Made by a program: the position numbers and the translations under genes | Shown here: piece by piece, positions 36,972 to 44,220 of the stretch | Position numbering within the stretch: position 1 is the first letter of the stretch | Layout: each line of letters begins with the position of its first letter | NCBI GenBank assembly: GCA_030446015.1 | Contig: JASUSO010000004.1 | Location: 1-52,877 of the forward strand | DNA length: 52,877 bases | Direction of reading: 5' to 3' | From: Methanobacteriota archaeon | GTDB lineage: Archaea > Halobacteriota > Methanomicrobia > Methanomicrobiales > Methanoculleaceae | Notes under the pieces: model-generated | The model's database searches: none | Seen by the model: the letters and a program-made list of their open reading frames with translations, nothing else | What the model was told of the DNA's origin: nothing

Positions 36972-37814
36972 TCAGATCTCCCGGCGGCGCCAGGCCTCGA
37001 TCAGCGCCCGCGAGATGCTCGCCCCCGTTGGAACGGACGGCAGGGTGTCGCGGGTAAACCAGCCGGCGGCCTCGATCTCCTGGTTGTCTACCCGGATCTC
37101 CCCTCCGGCATGCTCCGCGACGAAGCCGATCATGAGCGAGTCGGGGAACGGCCAGGGTTCGCTCCCGAAGTACCGTAGATTCTTGACCGTAATCCCGACC
37201 TCCTCGGCGACCTCGCGGTGGACGGTCTGTTCGAGGTTCTCGCCGGGCTCGTTGAAGCCGGCGATGACCGAGAAGAGCCCCGGCGGGAAGCGGGGGGAAC
37301 GGGCAAGCAGGACCTCCTCCCCCTTCTTGATCAGCACGATGACGGCGGGGGAGATCCGGGGGTAGACGATCCGGTCGCAGGCCGTGCAGATCCGTGCCCG
37401 CTCGGTCGTGACCGGGCGGGTCCTGGCACCGCACCTCCCGCAGAAGACGGTTGAGCGGTCGAAGTCGAGGATCCGTACGGCATAGGCGGCAACGGCAAGG
37501 TCGTCGTCCGGAACCGCTCCGTGGAGTTCCCGGACCGGCGACGACTGCCAGCCGGCAGGCGGCACGGCTCCGGCGGCGACCTCGGCGGCGTAGTAGACGA
37601 TCTCGCCTCGGGTGCCGAGGTAGACCGGCGCACCGGACGAAAGCCCGGCGGGGAGCGGGTCGTGCATGAGAACGGTGCCGGGTGCGGGGTTGTCCGTGAA
37701 GAGCACGGAGTTCCCCTGGACCAGGACCCAGCGCCTCCGTGCCGGTGGTGTATCCTCCGGCTCCGGGTAGACGGGGAGGAGGGGGCGGACTGCGTAGAAC
37801 GGACGGTGCTCCAT
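36972..37814 (-). CDS. nudC: NAD(+) diphosphatase NudC-like Nudix hydrolase
   Basis: A 280-residue Nudix enzyme that splits NAD(H) into NMN(H) and AMP; bacterial NudC also removes NAD caps from RNA. An N-terminal domain is followed by a four-cysteine zinc ribbon (VFCGRCGART and RICTACDRIV, residues about 123-148). The Nudix box is complete: GFNEPGENLEQTVHRE, continuing VAEEVGI. The SQPWPFPxS-type NudC signature follows as SEPWPFPDSLM. ATG 37814 has a GAGG site 8 bases before it; the frame is open to 37838. Third from the EFR1 promoter side, with tetR next. Confidence 0.92.
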   Translation of the reverse strand: MEHRPFYAVRPLLPVYPEPEDTPPARRRWVLVQGNSVLFTDNPAPGTVLMHDPLPAGLSSGAPVYLGTRGEIVYYAAEVAAGAVPPAGWQSSPVRELHGAVPDDDLAVAAYAVRILDFDRSTVFCGRCGARTRPVTTERARICTACDRIVYPRISPAVIVLIKKGEEVLLARSPRFPPGLFSVIAGFNEPGENLEQTVHREVAEEVGITVKNLRYFGSEPWPFPDSLMIGFVAEHAGGEIRVDNQEIEAAGWFTRDTLPSVPTGASISRALIEAWRRREI

Positions 37815-37874
37815 ACGTATATCCTCAGTCCGTATCACTGAAATATCTCCCGATTGCTGGCACGGTTCTACCTG

Positions 37875-38675
37875 TTACAGGAAGTATTCCGGTTCTTTTC
37901 GCTCGCTGTATAGTGTATGGAGACGCACCGACGCGTCTTTGACCGGGCCGGGTTTCATCGTTCGGGCATGCTGCGGGCAGTTCTTGATGCACGCACAGCA
38001 GGTGATGCACGTCGTCGTGTCGACCCGGGTACTCTCCTCCGGATCGATGGCGCCGACAGGGCACCCTTCCGCACAGATCCCACACTGGATACACTCGTCG
38101 CTGACCGCGATGAAATCGACGGTCCATAGTCGCGAATCTCCCCGGTAAGGACGGCAGCCGGGGACCTCAAGATCGGCGATCCGGTCGGCGGAGGGGATGG
38201 CGGCAAGTTTCTCCCGTATCATTCGCCCGAATGACTCTGCGTGGTGCAGATCGTCTGCATCCGGACGCCCTCCCGCCGTCGGGGTCTCGTCGGTGGAGAA
38301 CGAGTGCTCCCCGATGTAGGTCGCACCCGCGATCGGCTTGCATCCGCACCCGGTCAGGATATCCTTCAGTTCGATGAGTGCATCGTCATAGACGCGGTTG
38401 CCGTAGACGACGACACATACCGCAGGCGTATTCCGGGCGGAGATCGCGTGCAGCCACTCGTTTAAGAGTGCCGGCACCCTTCCCATGTAGACCGGCACGC
38501 CGATGATGAGGAGCTCGTTCTCCGAGGTTCGTAAGGGCTCTTTTCTTGCATCCGGCCGGGTGATGTCGAGCATCTCCACGCTGTCGTGGTTCAGTCCGCG
38601 TGCGATACCCTGGACGACCGCTTTCGTCGTCCCGGTTGGTGAAAAGTAACCCAGTATGACAGACTCTACTTCCAT
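37875..38675 (-). CDS. EFR1-type flavodoxin-ferredoxin protein
   Basis: A 266-residue electron-transfer protein combining a flavodoxin-like domain (residues 1-150; the FMN phosphate loop is FSPTGTTKAV) with two [4Fe-4S] ferredoxin motifs (CIQCGICAEGCP and CITCCACIKNCP, residues about 200-235). EFR1 proteins are common in methanogens and clostridia; their partners are mostly unknown. ATG 38675 is chosen from GGAG 8 bases upstream; a GTG at 38684 is less likely. First gene of the probable EFR1-nudC-tetR(-DUF1805) operon. Confidence 0.9.
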   Translation of the reverse strand: MEVESVILGYFSPTGTTKAVVQGIARGLNHDSVEMLDITRPDARKEPLRTSENELLIIGVPVYMGRVPALLNEWLHAISARNTPAVCVVVYGNRVYDDALIELKDILTGCGCKPIAGATYIGEHSFSTDETPTAGGRPDADDLHHAESFGRMIREKLAAIPSADRIADLEVPGCRPYRGDSRLWTVDFIAVSDECIQCGICAEGCPVGAIDPEESTRVDTTTCITCCACIKNCPQHARTMKPGPVKDASVRLHTLYSERKEPEYFL

Positions 38676-38751
38676 CTTGCTCACTCCATGAAGGCAGGGA
38701 CCTTCAGAACCCGCTCACACCTCCCCCTTTCGGGAGAGACTCGCGTCAGAT

Positions 38752-38760
38752 GTGTATATC
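38752..38760 (-). promoter_or_regulatory. probable TATA box of the EFR1 operon
   Basis: On the minus strand AGATATACAC lies about 77-85 bases before the ATG at 38675. A second AT-rich box (TTATATTA, 38771-38778) lies further upstream and overlaps a palindromic site. Confidence 0.4.
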
Positions 38761-38774
38761 TATCGGCTGTAATA

Positions 38775-38805
38775 TAACTGCCGGTTACTTAATAACTACT
38801 GGTTA
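38775..38805. promoter_or_regulatory. two copies of a TAAC-N5-GTTA palindrome (candidate operator)
   Basis: TAACTGCCGGTTA (38775-38787) and TAACTACTGGTTA (38793-38805) are 13-bp sites with perfect TAAC/GTTA arms, centred 18 bp apart. They lie in the EFR1 promoter region and one overlaps an AT-rich box. The co-oriented TetR protein is the obvious candidate binder (inference). Confidence 0.55.
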
Positions 38806-38938
38806 GATCTATCGTGGTACAGGTTCCGCGTTGAATAAGGCTCATATCTGACCGGGATGTGGTTTTGAACATTCATGCCGGAGGATAGGGTGTGGCAGCG
38901 CCTATCTCCTGACTCTCGCAACTGAGGATGAAAACAGA

Positions 38939-39013
38939 CGGGCCTGGAGGGATTCGAACCCCCGGCATCCGGGTTAGAAGCCCGGCGCTATGTCCTGGCT
39001 AAGCCACAGACCC
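38939..39013 (-). tRNA. tRNA-Arg (anticodon TCT)
   Basis: A 75-base cloverleaf on the minus strand. The acceptor stem is GGGTCTG with CAGGCCC (one G-T pair), the anticodon stem is CCGGG/CCCGG with loop CTTCTAA (TCT), and the T arm is GGGGG/TCCCT-like around TTCGAAT. The discriminator is G. No intron, CCA not encoded. It stands between the EFR1 operon promoter and the DUF473 gene. Confidence 0.95.
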
Positions 39014-39078
39014 CTGTGGTATTCCCATACATTTTGGTCGCGTGGGGTTATTAACCCTTTGAGGGTCGCAAGACTGGT

Positions 39079-39085
39079 AAAAAAA
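39079..39085 (-). terminator. U-run after PAC2-DUF473
   Basis: Seven A on the plus strand give a seven-U run 9 bases after the DUF473 stop on the minus strand, a typical archaeal termination signal. Confidence 0.45.
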
Positions 39086-39093
39086 GGGGAGGA

Positions 39094-39483
39094 TCATCCG
39101 GCCCGGTAACATGCCGACCGGACTATCTCGACCTTGGTCGGGTCTCCCCAGTTCCGCCCCTCCACGTCGCGGGCGAGGGTCACCCCCCGGAACTGGACCT
39201 TGATCCGGGCGGACATCCGCTCCCGCTCCTCGTAGAAGTACGAGTTGGCGACCTCAAGCCGCCTCATGCCGATGCTGAGGGCGAGGAGATCGACCATGAT
39301 CCCCGGATCGCCGGGTGAGAGGTCTTCTTCGTTGACCGACGTCATGAAGATGCACTCCCCCGGCGCGGTCTCGGTCAGTGTGATGATGTTGTGGGCGCTG
39401 TTCAGCTCGAGGGTGCGGGCCTTGCCGCTCTTGAGTTCGGCAATGACCGACGGCGAGATTCCGGTTAACGCTGCGTACTTCAT
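39094..39483 (-). CDS. DUF473 family protein
   Basis: A 129-residue protein I assign to the methanogen DUF473 family (MKYAALTGISPSVIAELKSG start). The function is unknown. The protein is soluble, with an alpha/beta appearance (LELNSAHNIITLTETAPGEC, MVDLLALSIGMRRLEVANSY). It starts 6 bases after the PAC2 stop on the same strand, so the two are cotranscribed. Confidence 0.8.
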   Translation of the reverse strand: MKYAALTGISPSVIAELKSGKARTLELNSAHNIITLTETAPGECIFMTSVNEEDLSPGDPGIMVDLLALSIGMRRLEVANSYFYEERERMSARIKVQFRGVTLARDVEGRNWGDPTKVEIVRSACYRAG

Positions 39484-39489
39484 TGTTCA

Positions 39490-40203
39490 TCACCCGTACA
39501 TCGGCAGCTGCTCTCTGCGGGGCGCGGCCTCGGTCTTCTGCACCTGCTCGGCTATCTGGGACATCGCCGCCTCGATCTCCACCGCCTGTTCGAGCAGCGG
39601 CTGGATATCCAGGTTAAGGCCGTAGATCTGGTTCAAGACCTCGATCGTGGCCGCGGACGACCGCGGGTCGGGGGTGTTCACCGTCTCGCCGAGGAGCCCT
39701 ATCCCAGGGATGCCCCGCGTCTTGCACTCCGTGAGGAGGCTTGCCGCGACGCCGGAGATGCTCCCCATGGGAAGGATGATCGTCTTCTCCTCGACACGCT
39801 GCAGCACACTGCTGCTGGTCGCAACCCCAAAGACCCTCTTCTCCGGTTCGTTCGTGATGATCCCTGCGATCGTGACGACCTCTTTGATGTCGAACTGCGC
39901 GAGCCAGTCCATGATGCCGTTCGCCACCTCATAGCAGATCGCCGGGTGGATGGGTACGTCGGAGACGACCGCGACGAGGTGATCCTTCTCGTAGAGCCGT
40001 ACGGGCGCGTTGATGACACCCTTCGTCATAAGGGCAACGGGGGGGAAGTATTTGCTCGTGATAGCCCCGATCTGCTCGAATTCCATCTGCTCGACGAGGT
40101 ATTGCAGGGCAATACTCCCGACGAGCCCGCTCCCGGGAAAGCCAATCAGGACCGTCTTTTCGGCGCCCTCGAGCGCTCTGGATGTGACCTTTATATCGTC
40201 CAT
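39490..40203 (-). CDS. PAC2 family protein (proteasome assembly chaperone-like)
   Basis: A 237-residue PAC2-domain protein. Archaeal members are proposed to help assemble the 20S proteasome, but the role is not proven for most. The core includes KTVLIGFPGSGLVGSIALQY, MEFEQIGAITSKYFPPVAL, and the later GVATSSSVLQRVEEKTIILP to ISGVAASLLTECKTRGIPG. A C-terminal helix (residues about 210-230) is Glu-rich. The start is ATG 40203 with a GTGAT ribosome-type sequence upstream; a GTG at 40215 is possible. It precedes DUF473 by 6 bases. Confidence 0.9.
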   Translation of the reverse strand: MDDIKVTSRALEGAEKTVLIGFPGSGLVGSIALQYLVEQMEFEQIGAITSKYFPPVALMTKGVINAPVRLYEKDHLVAVVSDVPIHPAICYEVANGIMDWLAQFDIKEVVTIAGIITNEPEKRVFGVATSSSVLQRVEEKTIILPMGSISGVAASLLTECKTRGIPGIGLLGETVNTPDPRSSAATIEVLNQIYGLNLDIQPLLEQAVEIEAAMSQIAEQVQKTEAAPRREQLPMYG

Positions 40204-40244
40204 GGGATCAATCACTCACTTCTGGATTAGTTTAACATAGCTGA

Positions 40245-40589
40245 ATGTCCCTTAAAAATATTATGCAGGAATACCAGATCAAGCGCGGATACACAAAACA
40301 ACTCGCAGAATCAATGATCCAGGGACTCCGCGACCAGTTTGGGGTTGAACCCAGCGCGGCGGAGAACGGCCATTATATCATCTCGTACGGAGCGCTCCTG
40401 CGTCTTGAGGTCTGGCTGGGTGCAGGGGGCAAAACGCTGATCGTCGATACCGAATCGAAGAAGGATGTCGACGACGAGACGATCATCGACACCAACCGCC
40501 GGTTCAGGAACTACCTCCAGCAGGTGACCGGGTATACGGCGAAAGAGCGGGCGAAGAAGGCACAGCAGGCCGTTAAAGGACTAGAATAA
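40245..40589 (+). CDS. DUF5611-like small protein
   Basis: A 114-residue protein that resembles the methanogen DUF5611 family (EYQIKRGYTKQLAESMIQ), function unknown. A beta-rich middle (HYIISYGALLRLEVWL, KTLIVDTESKK) and a C-terminal helix rich in Lys and Arg (TAKERAKKAQQAVKGLE) are visible. ATG 40245 or the in-frame ATG 40263 (MQEYQ) could be the start. It is divergent from the PAC2 gene, 41 bases away. Confidence 0.72.
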   Translation: MSLKNIMQEYQIKRGYTKQLAESMIQGLRDQFGVEPSAAENGHYIISYGALLRLEVWLGAGGKTLIVDTESKKDVDDETIIDTNRRFRNYLQQVTGYTAKERAKKAQQAVKGLE

Positions 40590-40606
40590 CCGGATCCGCA
40601 AAAACC

Positions 40607-40626
40607 GGAACCCAAAAAGTGGTTCC
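40607..40626 (+). terminator. hairpin after the DUF5611-like gene
   Basis: GGAACC and GGTTCC pair across CAAAAAGT, 17 bases after the stop codon and just before the end of the convergent TfoX-like gene. A candidate bidirectional terminator. Confidence 0.35.
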
Positions 40627-40635
40627 TCTCTTCTT

Positions 40636-40974
40636 TCACCCCAACGTAGTTCGCCGGGCTCTCCTGTTGGGTCTCTTTGCCGGGAGTGCGGCACAGGTTA
40701 TCTGCGTTAATTCTCGAAGAAACTCCGGGTCGTCCAAGTCTTCTATCAGGAAATAGGGCTTCGCACCGGCATAAGGCGGTGCGGTCACGCCGTTCGGCAT
40801 GAACTCCCTCCCCGGATCGGTGATCTTCACGAAGAACCGGTTGTCGCAGACGCAGCCGAAGAGTATTCCGTCGCAGTAGATCCCGTACTCGCCAAACATC
40901 TTCCGATACGTGATCTCCCCCACACCGGCAAGTTGCTCGGCTACGAACGCCACGTATTCCGGGCTCGACGACAT
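40636..40974 (-). CDS. TfoX N-terminal domain protein
   Basis: A 112-residue single-domain TfoX/Sxy-N protein. The start MSSSPEYVAFVAEQLAGVG and YRKMFGEYGIYCDGILFGCV are characteristic, followed by NRFFVKITDPGREFMP and PYFLIEDLDDPEFLREL. In bacteria the domain is linked to competence control; stand-alone archaeal versions are uncharacterised. It follows DUF3795 by 3 bases, so the two are coupled. Confidence 0.87.
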   Translation of the reverse strand: MSSSPEYVAFVAEQLAGVGEITYRKMFGEYGIYCDGILFGCVCDNRFFVKITDPGREFMPNGVTAPPYAGAKPYFLIEDLDDPEFLRELTQITCAALPAKRPNRRARRTTLG

Positions 40975-40977
40975 CCC

Positions 40978-41238
40978 TTACTCTCCGCACCACGCCCGGG
41001 ACTGCTCGATCCGCCGTCCGCCGTCGCCCTGGTTCTCATCGAACGCGAACCGCTCGAGGAGCCCGCAGGAGAACTCGCCGCATCGGCCGCAGTTTTCGAG
41101 GTCCCTTGCTTCGCAGCAGGTCTTCACCGGGCAGCTCTCGCCCCAGAACGGCTTTGTGATTGCCGTACACCCCCTGCAGCCGACCTGTTCCCGGTACTCG
41201 CACTCGCTGCAGAGTATGCCGCATCGTGACTCAATCAT
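40978..41238 (-). CDS. DUF3795 cysteine-rich protein
   Basis: An 86-residue zinc- or metal-binding protein of the DUF3795 type, with eleven cysteines in CGILCSECEYREQVGCRGC, CPVKTCCEA and CGRCGEFSCG. The function is unknown. ATG 41238 is taken because GGAG lies 8 bases before it; an earlier ATG at 41247 is possible. It is followed after 3 bases by the TfoX-domain gene. Confidence 0.82.
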   Translation of the reverse strand: MIESRCGILCSECEYREQVGCRGCTAITKPFWGESCPVKTCCEARDLENCGRCGEFSCGLLERFAFDENQGDGGRRIEQSRAWCGE

Positions 41239-41372
41239 CCTGAACACTCCTATCCTTATTCCGTTGCCACAAGAGGCTAAATAGCCGCATCCTCCAAGCC
41301 TGCTTGAGAGTCTCGATATCCATGTTCGGATGAAGGGGGGATAGAGTCTCCCTCTGCGGGGCGAACGTAACT

Positions 41373-41397
41373 CGGGCCTCTCCCGGCCCGAAAAAAA
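41373..41397 (-). terminator. U-run and hairpin after leuS
   Basis: On the minus strand a seven-U run (41391-41397) follows the leuS stop by 5 bases; behind it CGGGCC and GGCCCG pair around a six-base loop (41373-41390). This marks the end of the minus-strand leuS cluster. Confidence 0.5.
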
Positions 41398-41402
41398 GGG
41401 TA

Positions 41403-44180
41403 TTATTCGATCACGATCGCCGGCTTGAACGGCAGCGCCCCCGAGGCCTTCGGGTGCGTGCTCGCCTCGGCGGTGAGGACCTTCACCGGCACGCCGAACT
41501 CGCGCTCCAGGAACGCCCGTGCCCCCTCGAGGATCGCCTGCTCGTCGAGGGAGGACTCCTGCAGCTGCTTCACCAGTTCGGGCGGCAGTTTCAGGACGTG
41601 TTTCGTGATCTGCTTCGCGGCATCGGTCGCCTCGCGGCCGCGCTTGCGCATCTCCTCGTTCTGCATGATATCCCGCATCACTCTCGTCTTATCGGCCGAT
41701 GCCGCGATGATCCGGAATGCTTCGTGCTTCCAGGCAGGGGCGACGAAGAGGCTGATGGACGACGGCTCCATCGGGATGAGCTTCCTGATCGACTCGATAT
41801 CCTCGACCGTCCGGGCGAGGAGTTCCTCGGCGAGCTCGATCTCCGGGCTGATCCGGCTCTCGTCCACCTCGGGCCAGGGGGCGAAGGAGACCATGCCCGC
41901 CCCGCCGATGCTCTTCCAGAGCGCCTCGCAGGTGAACGGGACGAAGGGAGCGAGCAGCCGCACCCAGGTGCGGCAGAGGTCCTGCATCACCGCCCCGCCG
42001 GTTGCGCCCTCGGGCAGGCGGCGGCGGTACCACTTCAGATCGGCCTCCACGCCGAAGAACGCCTCCTGCAGCGCCTGCCGGGTCTGGAACGCATCGAGCG
42101 CCGCGGTGGCGCTCGCGATCCGGCGCTGGAGCCTGCTCGCGAGCCAGGCATCGATATCGTAGGCGCCGGTCGCCCCTTTCGCCTCCTCGACCGTGTTCCA
42201 GAACCGCTCGATCTGCCTTCTCGTCGACGAGACTAACTCGTTCCTCCAGTCGAAATCCTGCCAGGGCTCGGCGCTGCCGACGAGGAACATCCGGACGGTA
42301 TCGGCGCCGAACTCCTCCACGGCGTCTTCGAGGAGGAAGACGTTGCCCTTGCTTGAGGACATCTTCGCCCCGTTTAAGAGGCCCATGCCGAAGACGACCA
42401 TGCCCTTCGGCTGCAGGTCCTGCGGGAAGATCGCCCGGTGGTGGAAGAGCTGGAAGGTGAGGTGGTTCGAGATCAGGTCCTTTGCCGAGAACCGGTACTC
42501 GTAGGGATACCAGTAGAGGAACTCGCTCCGGATCACATCGAGGGTCTGCTTATCGACGGTCGTCGGGTTCCCCTCTCCGAAGAAGATGTAGTCGAAGACC
42601 TCGGGTGTCAGGTTCTCCGGCGGAATGGCCTTTAAGTGGTGGGATATCGTGTAGTAGGCCATGTAGATCGTCGAGTCGGAGAGCGGCTCGATGATCCAGG
42701 TCGGGTCCCAGGGCAGTTTCGTCCCGAGCCCCACCCGGCGGGTGCAGGCCCAGTCCTTCAGCCAGTCGACCGTCCGGTCGAACTCCGCCCGGACCTCGGG
42801 CGGGACGAGCGCCATCCGCTCGAGCTGAGTCTTCACCTGCTCCTTCCAGCACGGGTCGCTGTACTCCAGGAACCACTGGTCGTGCAGGATCTTCACGAAG
42901 ACCCGCCCGCCGCACCGGCAGATCACCTGTCGGCTGTCGAACTCGTACATCGGGATGGAGCCGTACCGCTCCATCATCACGGCCGCAACGTCGTCCCGGG
43001 CCTCGCGGACCGGTTTGCCGCCGTACTTCTCAAAGACCTTCCCGCGGGAGAACTCCGCGCTGTAGATCTCCTGGGTAAGCGCCTCCATCCCCGGGTCGTT
43101 CTGGTCGCGGATGCCCGCCCGCTCGACCGCGTCCTTTGCCGGGATCTCGCCGTAGCCCTCGACGGAGATGAGCGGGATCGGCTGGATGGACGTGTACTTC
43201 CCCTGCTGCTGCAGGTCGCGGAGCGCGATGTAGTCGAAGGGTGCGTGGGCGGGGACGCTCATCACGAGTCCGGTCCCCATGTCGGGGTCGACGAACGACG
43301 CCGGCAGGACGGGGACGTCACCGCAGAGCGGGTGGGAGACCGTCTGGTCGACGAGCACCGTCCCCGGGATCTCCTCTCCCACGCTGACGTCGTGGTCCTG
43401 CAGGGCGAGTTTTGCCGCGGCTTCGCGGCTCAGGATCCACTCCTCGCCGTCGAGAGTCACCCGCACGTAGGTGACGTCCGGGTTCACCCAGAGGTTCGTC
43501 ACGCCGTAAATCGTCTCGGGCCGGAGGGTTGCGCAGGGGATCCTGGCGCCGTTCCAGGAGAAGAGCACCAGGGTGAACTTGATGATCTCGGCCTTCTCGC
43601 CCTCGAGGAGGTCGTGGTCGCCGACAGGGTTCTCGCACTGGGGGCAGTACTTGACCGGGTGGGCGCCCCTGACGACATGCTCCTCCTCGTGCAGGTGCTT
43701 GTACTGCCACTCGATGAACTTGCTGTACTGTGGGTCGACGGTGATGAACCGGCGCCGCCAGTCGATCGAGAGCCCGCACTTCTGCATCACGCGCCGGTAC
43801 TCCTCCGAGAAGTGCCGGACGATCTCCATCGGGTCGATGAACCGATCGAGGATGTCCTGCGGCACCCGGTAGAGGTCGCGGTAGAGGCCGATCGTCTTCG
43901 CGTCGCCGTTTGCGATCCTCTTTGATATCCCGATGACCGGGGTACCGGTGACGTGGAACGCCATCGGGAAGAGGACCTGCTTCCCCCGCATCCGCTGGTA
44001 ACGGGCGAGGACGTCCGGGACGATGTAGGTCCGTCCGTGCCCGACGTGCATCGCCCCGCTTGGATACGGGTACGCCACGGTCAGGTAATACTTCTCCTTC
44101 TCTGCCGGATCGGCTTCGAACGCGTGCTCCCATCGGGCGATGCACTCCCGTTCGTTGCTCTGCATATCTAATCCGCTCAC
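41403..44180 (-). CDS. leuS: leucyl-tRNA synthetase (archaeal type)
   Basis: Charges tRNA-Leu. A 925-residue class I synthetase with the HIGH motif as MHVGHGRTY, zinc-knuckle-type sequences (YCPQCENPVG, ICRCGG), a CP1 editing domain in between, and KMSKS as GAKMSSSKGN. The anticodon-binding and C-terminal regions follow (FPEGARAFLEREF-like end). The GTG at 44180 is supported by GGAGG 6 bases upstream; ATG 44165 is the alternative. Last gene of the minus cluster, 40 bases after the PIN-ATPase gene. Confidence 0.97.
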   Translation of the reverse strand: MSGLDMQSNERECIARWEHAFEADPAEKEKYYLTVAYPYPSGAMHVGHGRTYIVPDVLARYQRMRGKQVLFPMAFHVTGTPVIGISKRIANGDAKTIGLYRDLYRVPQDILDRFIDPMEIVRHFSEEYRRVMQKCGLSIDWRRRFITVDPQYSKFIEWQYKHLHEEEHVVRGAHPVKYCPQCENPVGDHDLLEGEKAEIIKFTLVLFSWNGARIPCATLRPETIYGVTNLWVNPDVTYVRVTLDGEEWILSREAAAKLALQDHDVSVGEEIPGTVLVDQTVSHPLCGDVPVLPASFVDPDMGTGLVMSVPAHAPFDYIALRDLQQQGKYTSIQPIPLISVEGYGEIPAKDAVERAGIRDQNDPGMEALTQEIYSAEFSRGKVFEKYGGKPVREARDDVAAVMMERYGSIPMYEFDSRQVICRCGGRVFVKILHDQWFLEYSDPCWKEQVKTQLERMALVPPEVRAEFDRTVDWLKDWACTRRVGLGTKLPWDPTWIIEPLSDSTIYMAYYTISHHLKAIPPENLTPEVFDYIFFGEGNPTTVDKQTLDVIRSEFLYWYPYEYRFSAKDLISNHLTFQLFHHRAIFPQDLQPKGMVVFGMGLLNGAKMSSSKGNVFLLEDAVEEFGADTVRMFLVGSAEPWQDFDWRNELVSSTRRQIERFWNTVEEAKGATGAYDIDAWLASRLQRRIASATAALDAFQTRQALQEAFFGVEADLKWYRRRLPEGATGGAVMQDLCRTWVRLLAPFVPFTCEALWKSIGGAGMVSFAPWPEVDESRISPEIELAEELLARTVEDIESIRKLIPMEPSSISLFVAPAWKHEAFRIIAASADKTRVMRDIMQNEEMRKRGREATDAAKQITKHVLKLPPELVKQLQESSLDEQAILEGARAFLEREFGVPVKVLTAEASTHPKASGALPFKPAIVIE

Positions 44181-44220
44181 TCTAAGCCTCCAGATTCTGG
44201 TTTTGTCATAAATAACTACA

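Noticed and set aside
42636-43925. Open frame of about 430 codons antisense to leuS
   Set aside because: Composition is that of a codon-bias shadow of LeuRS; no domain or motif is visible.
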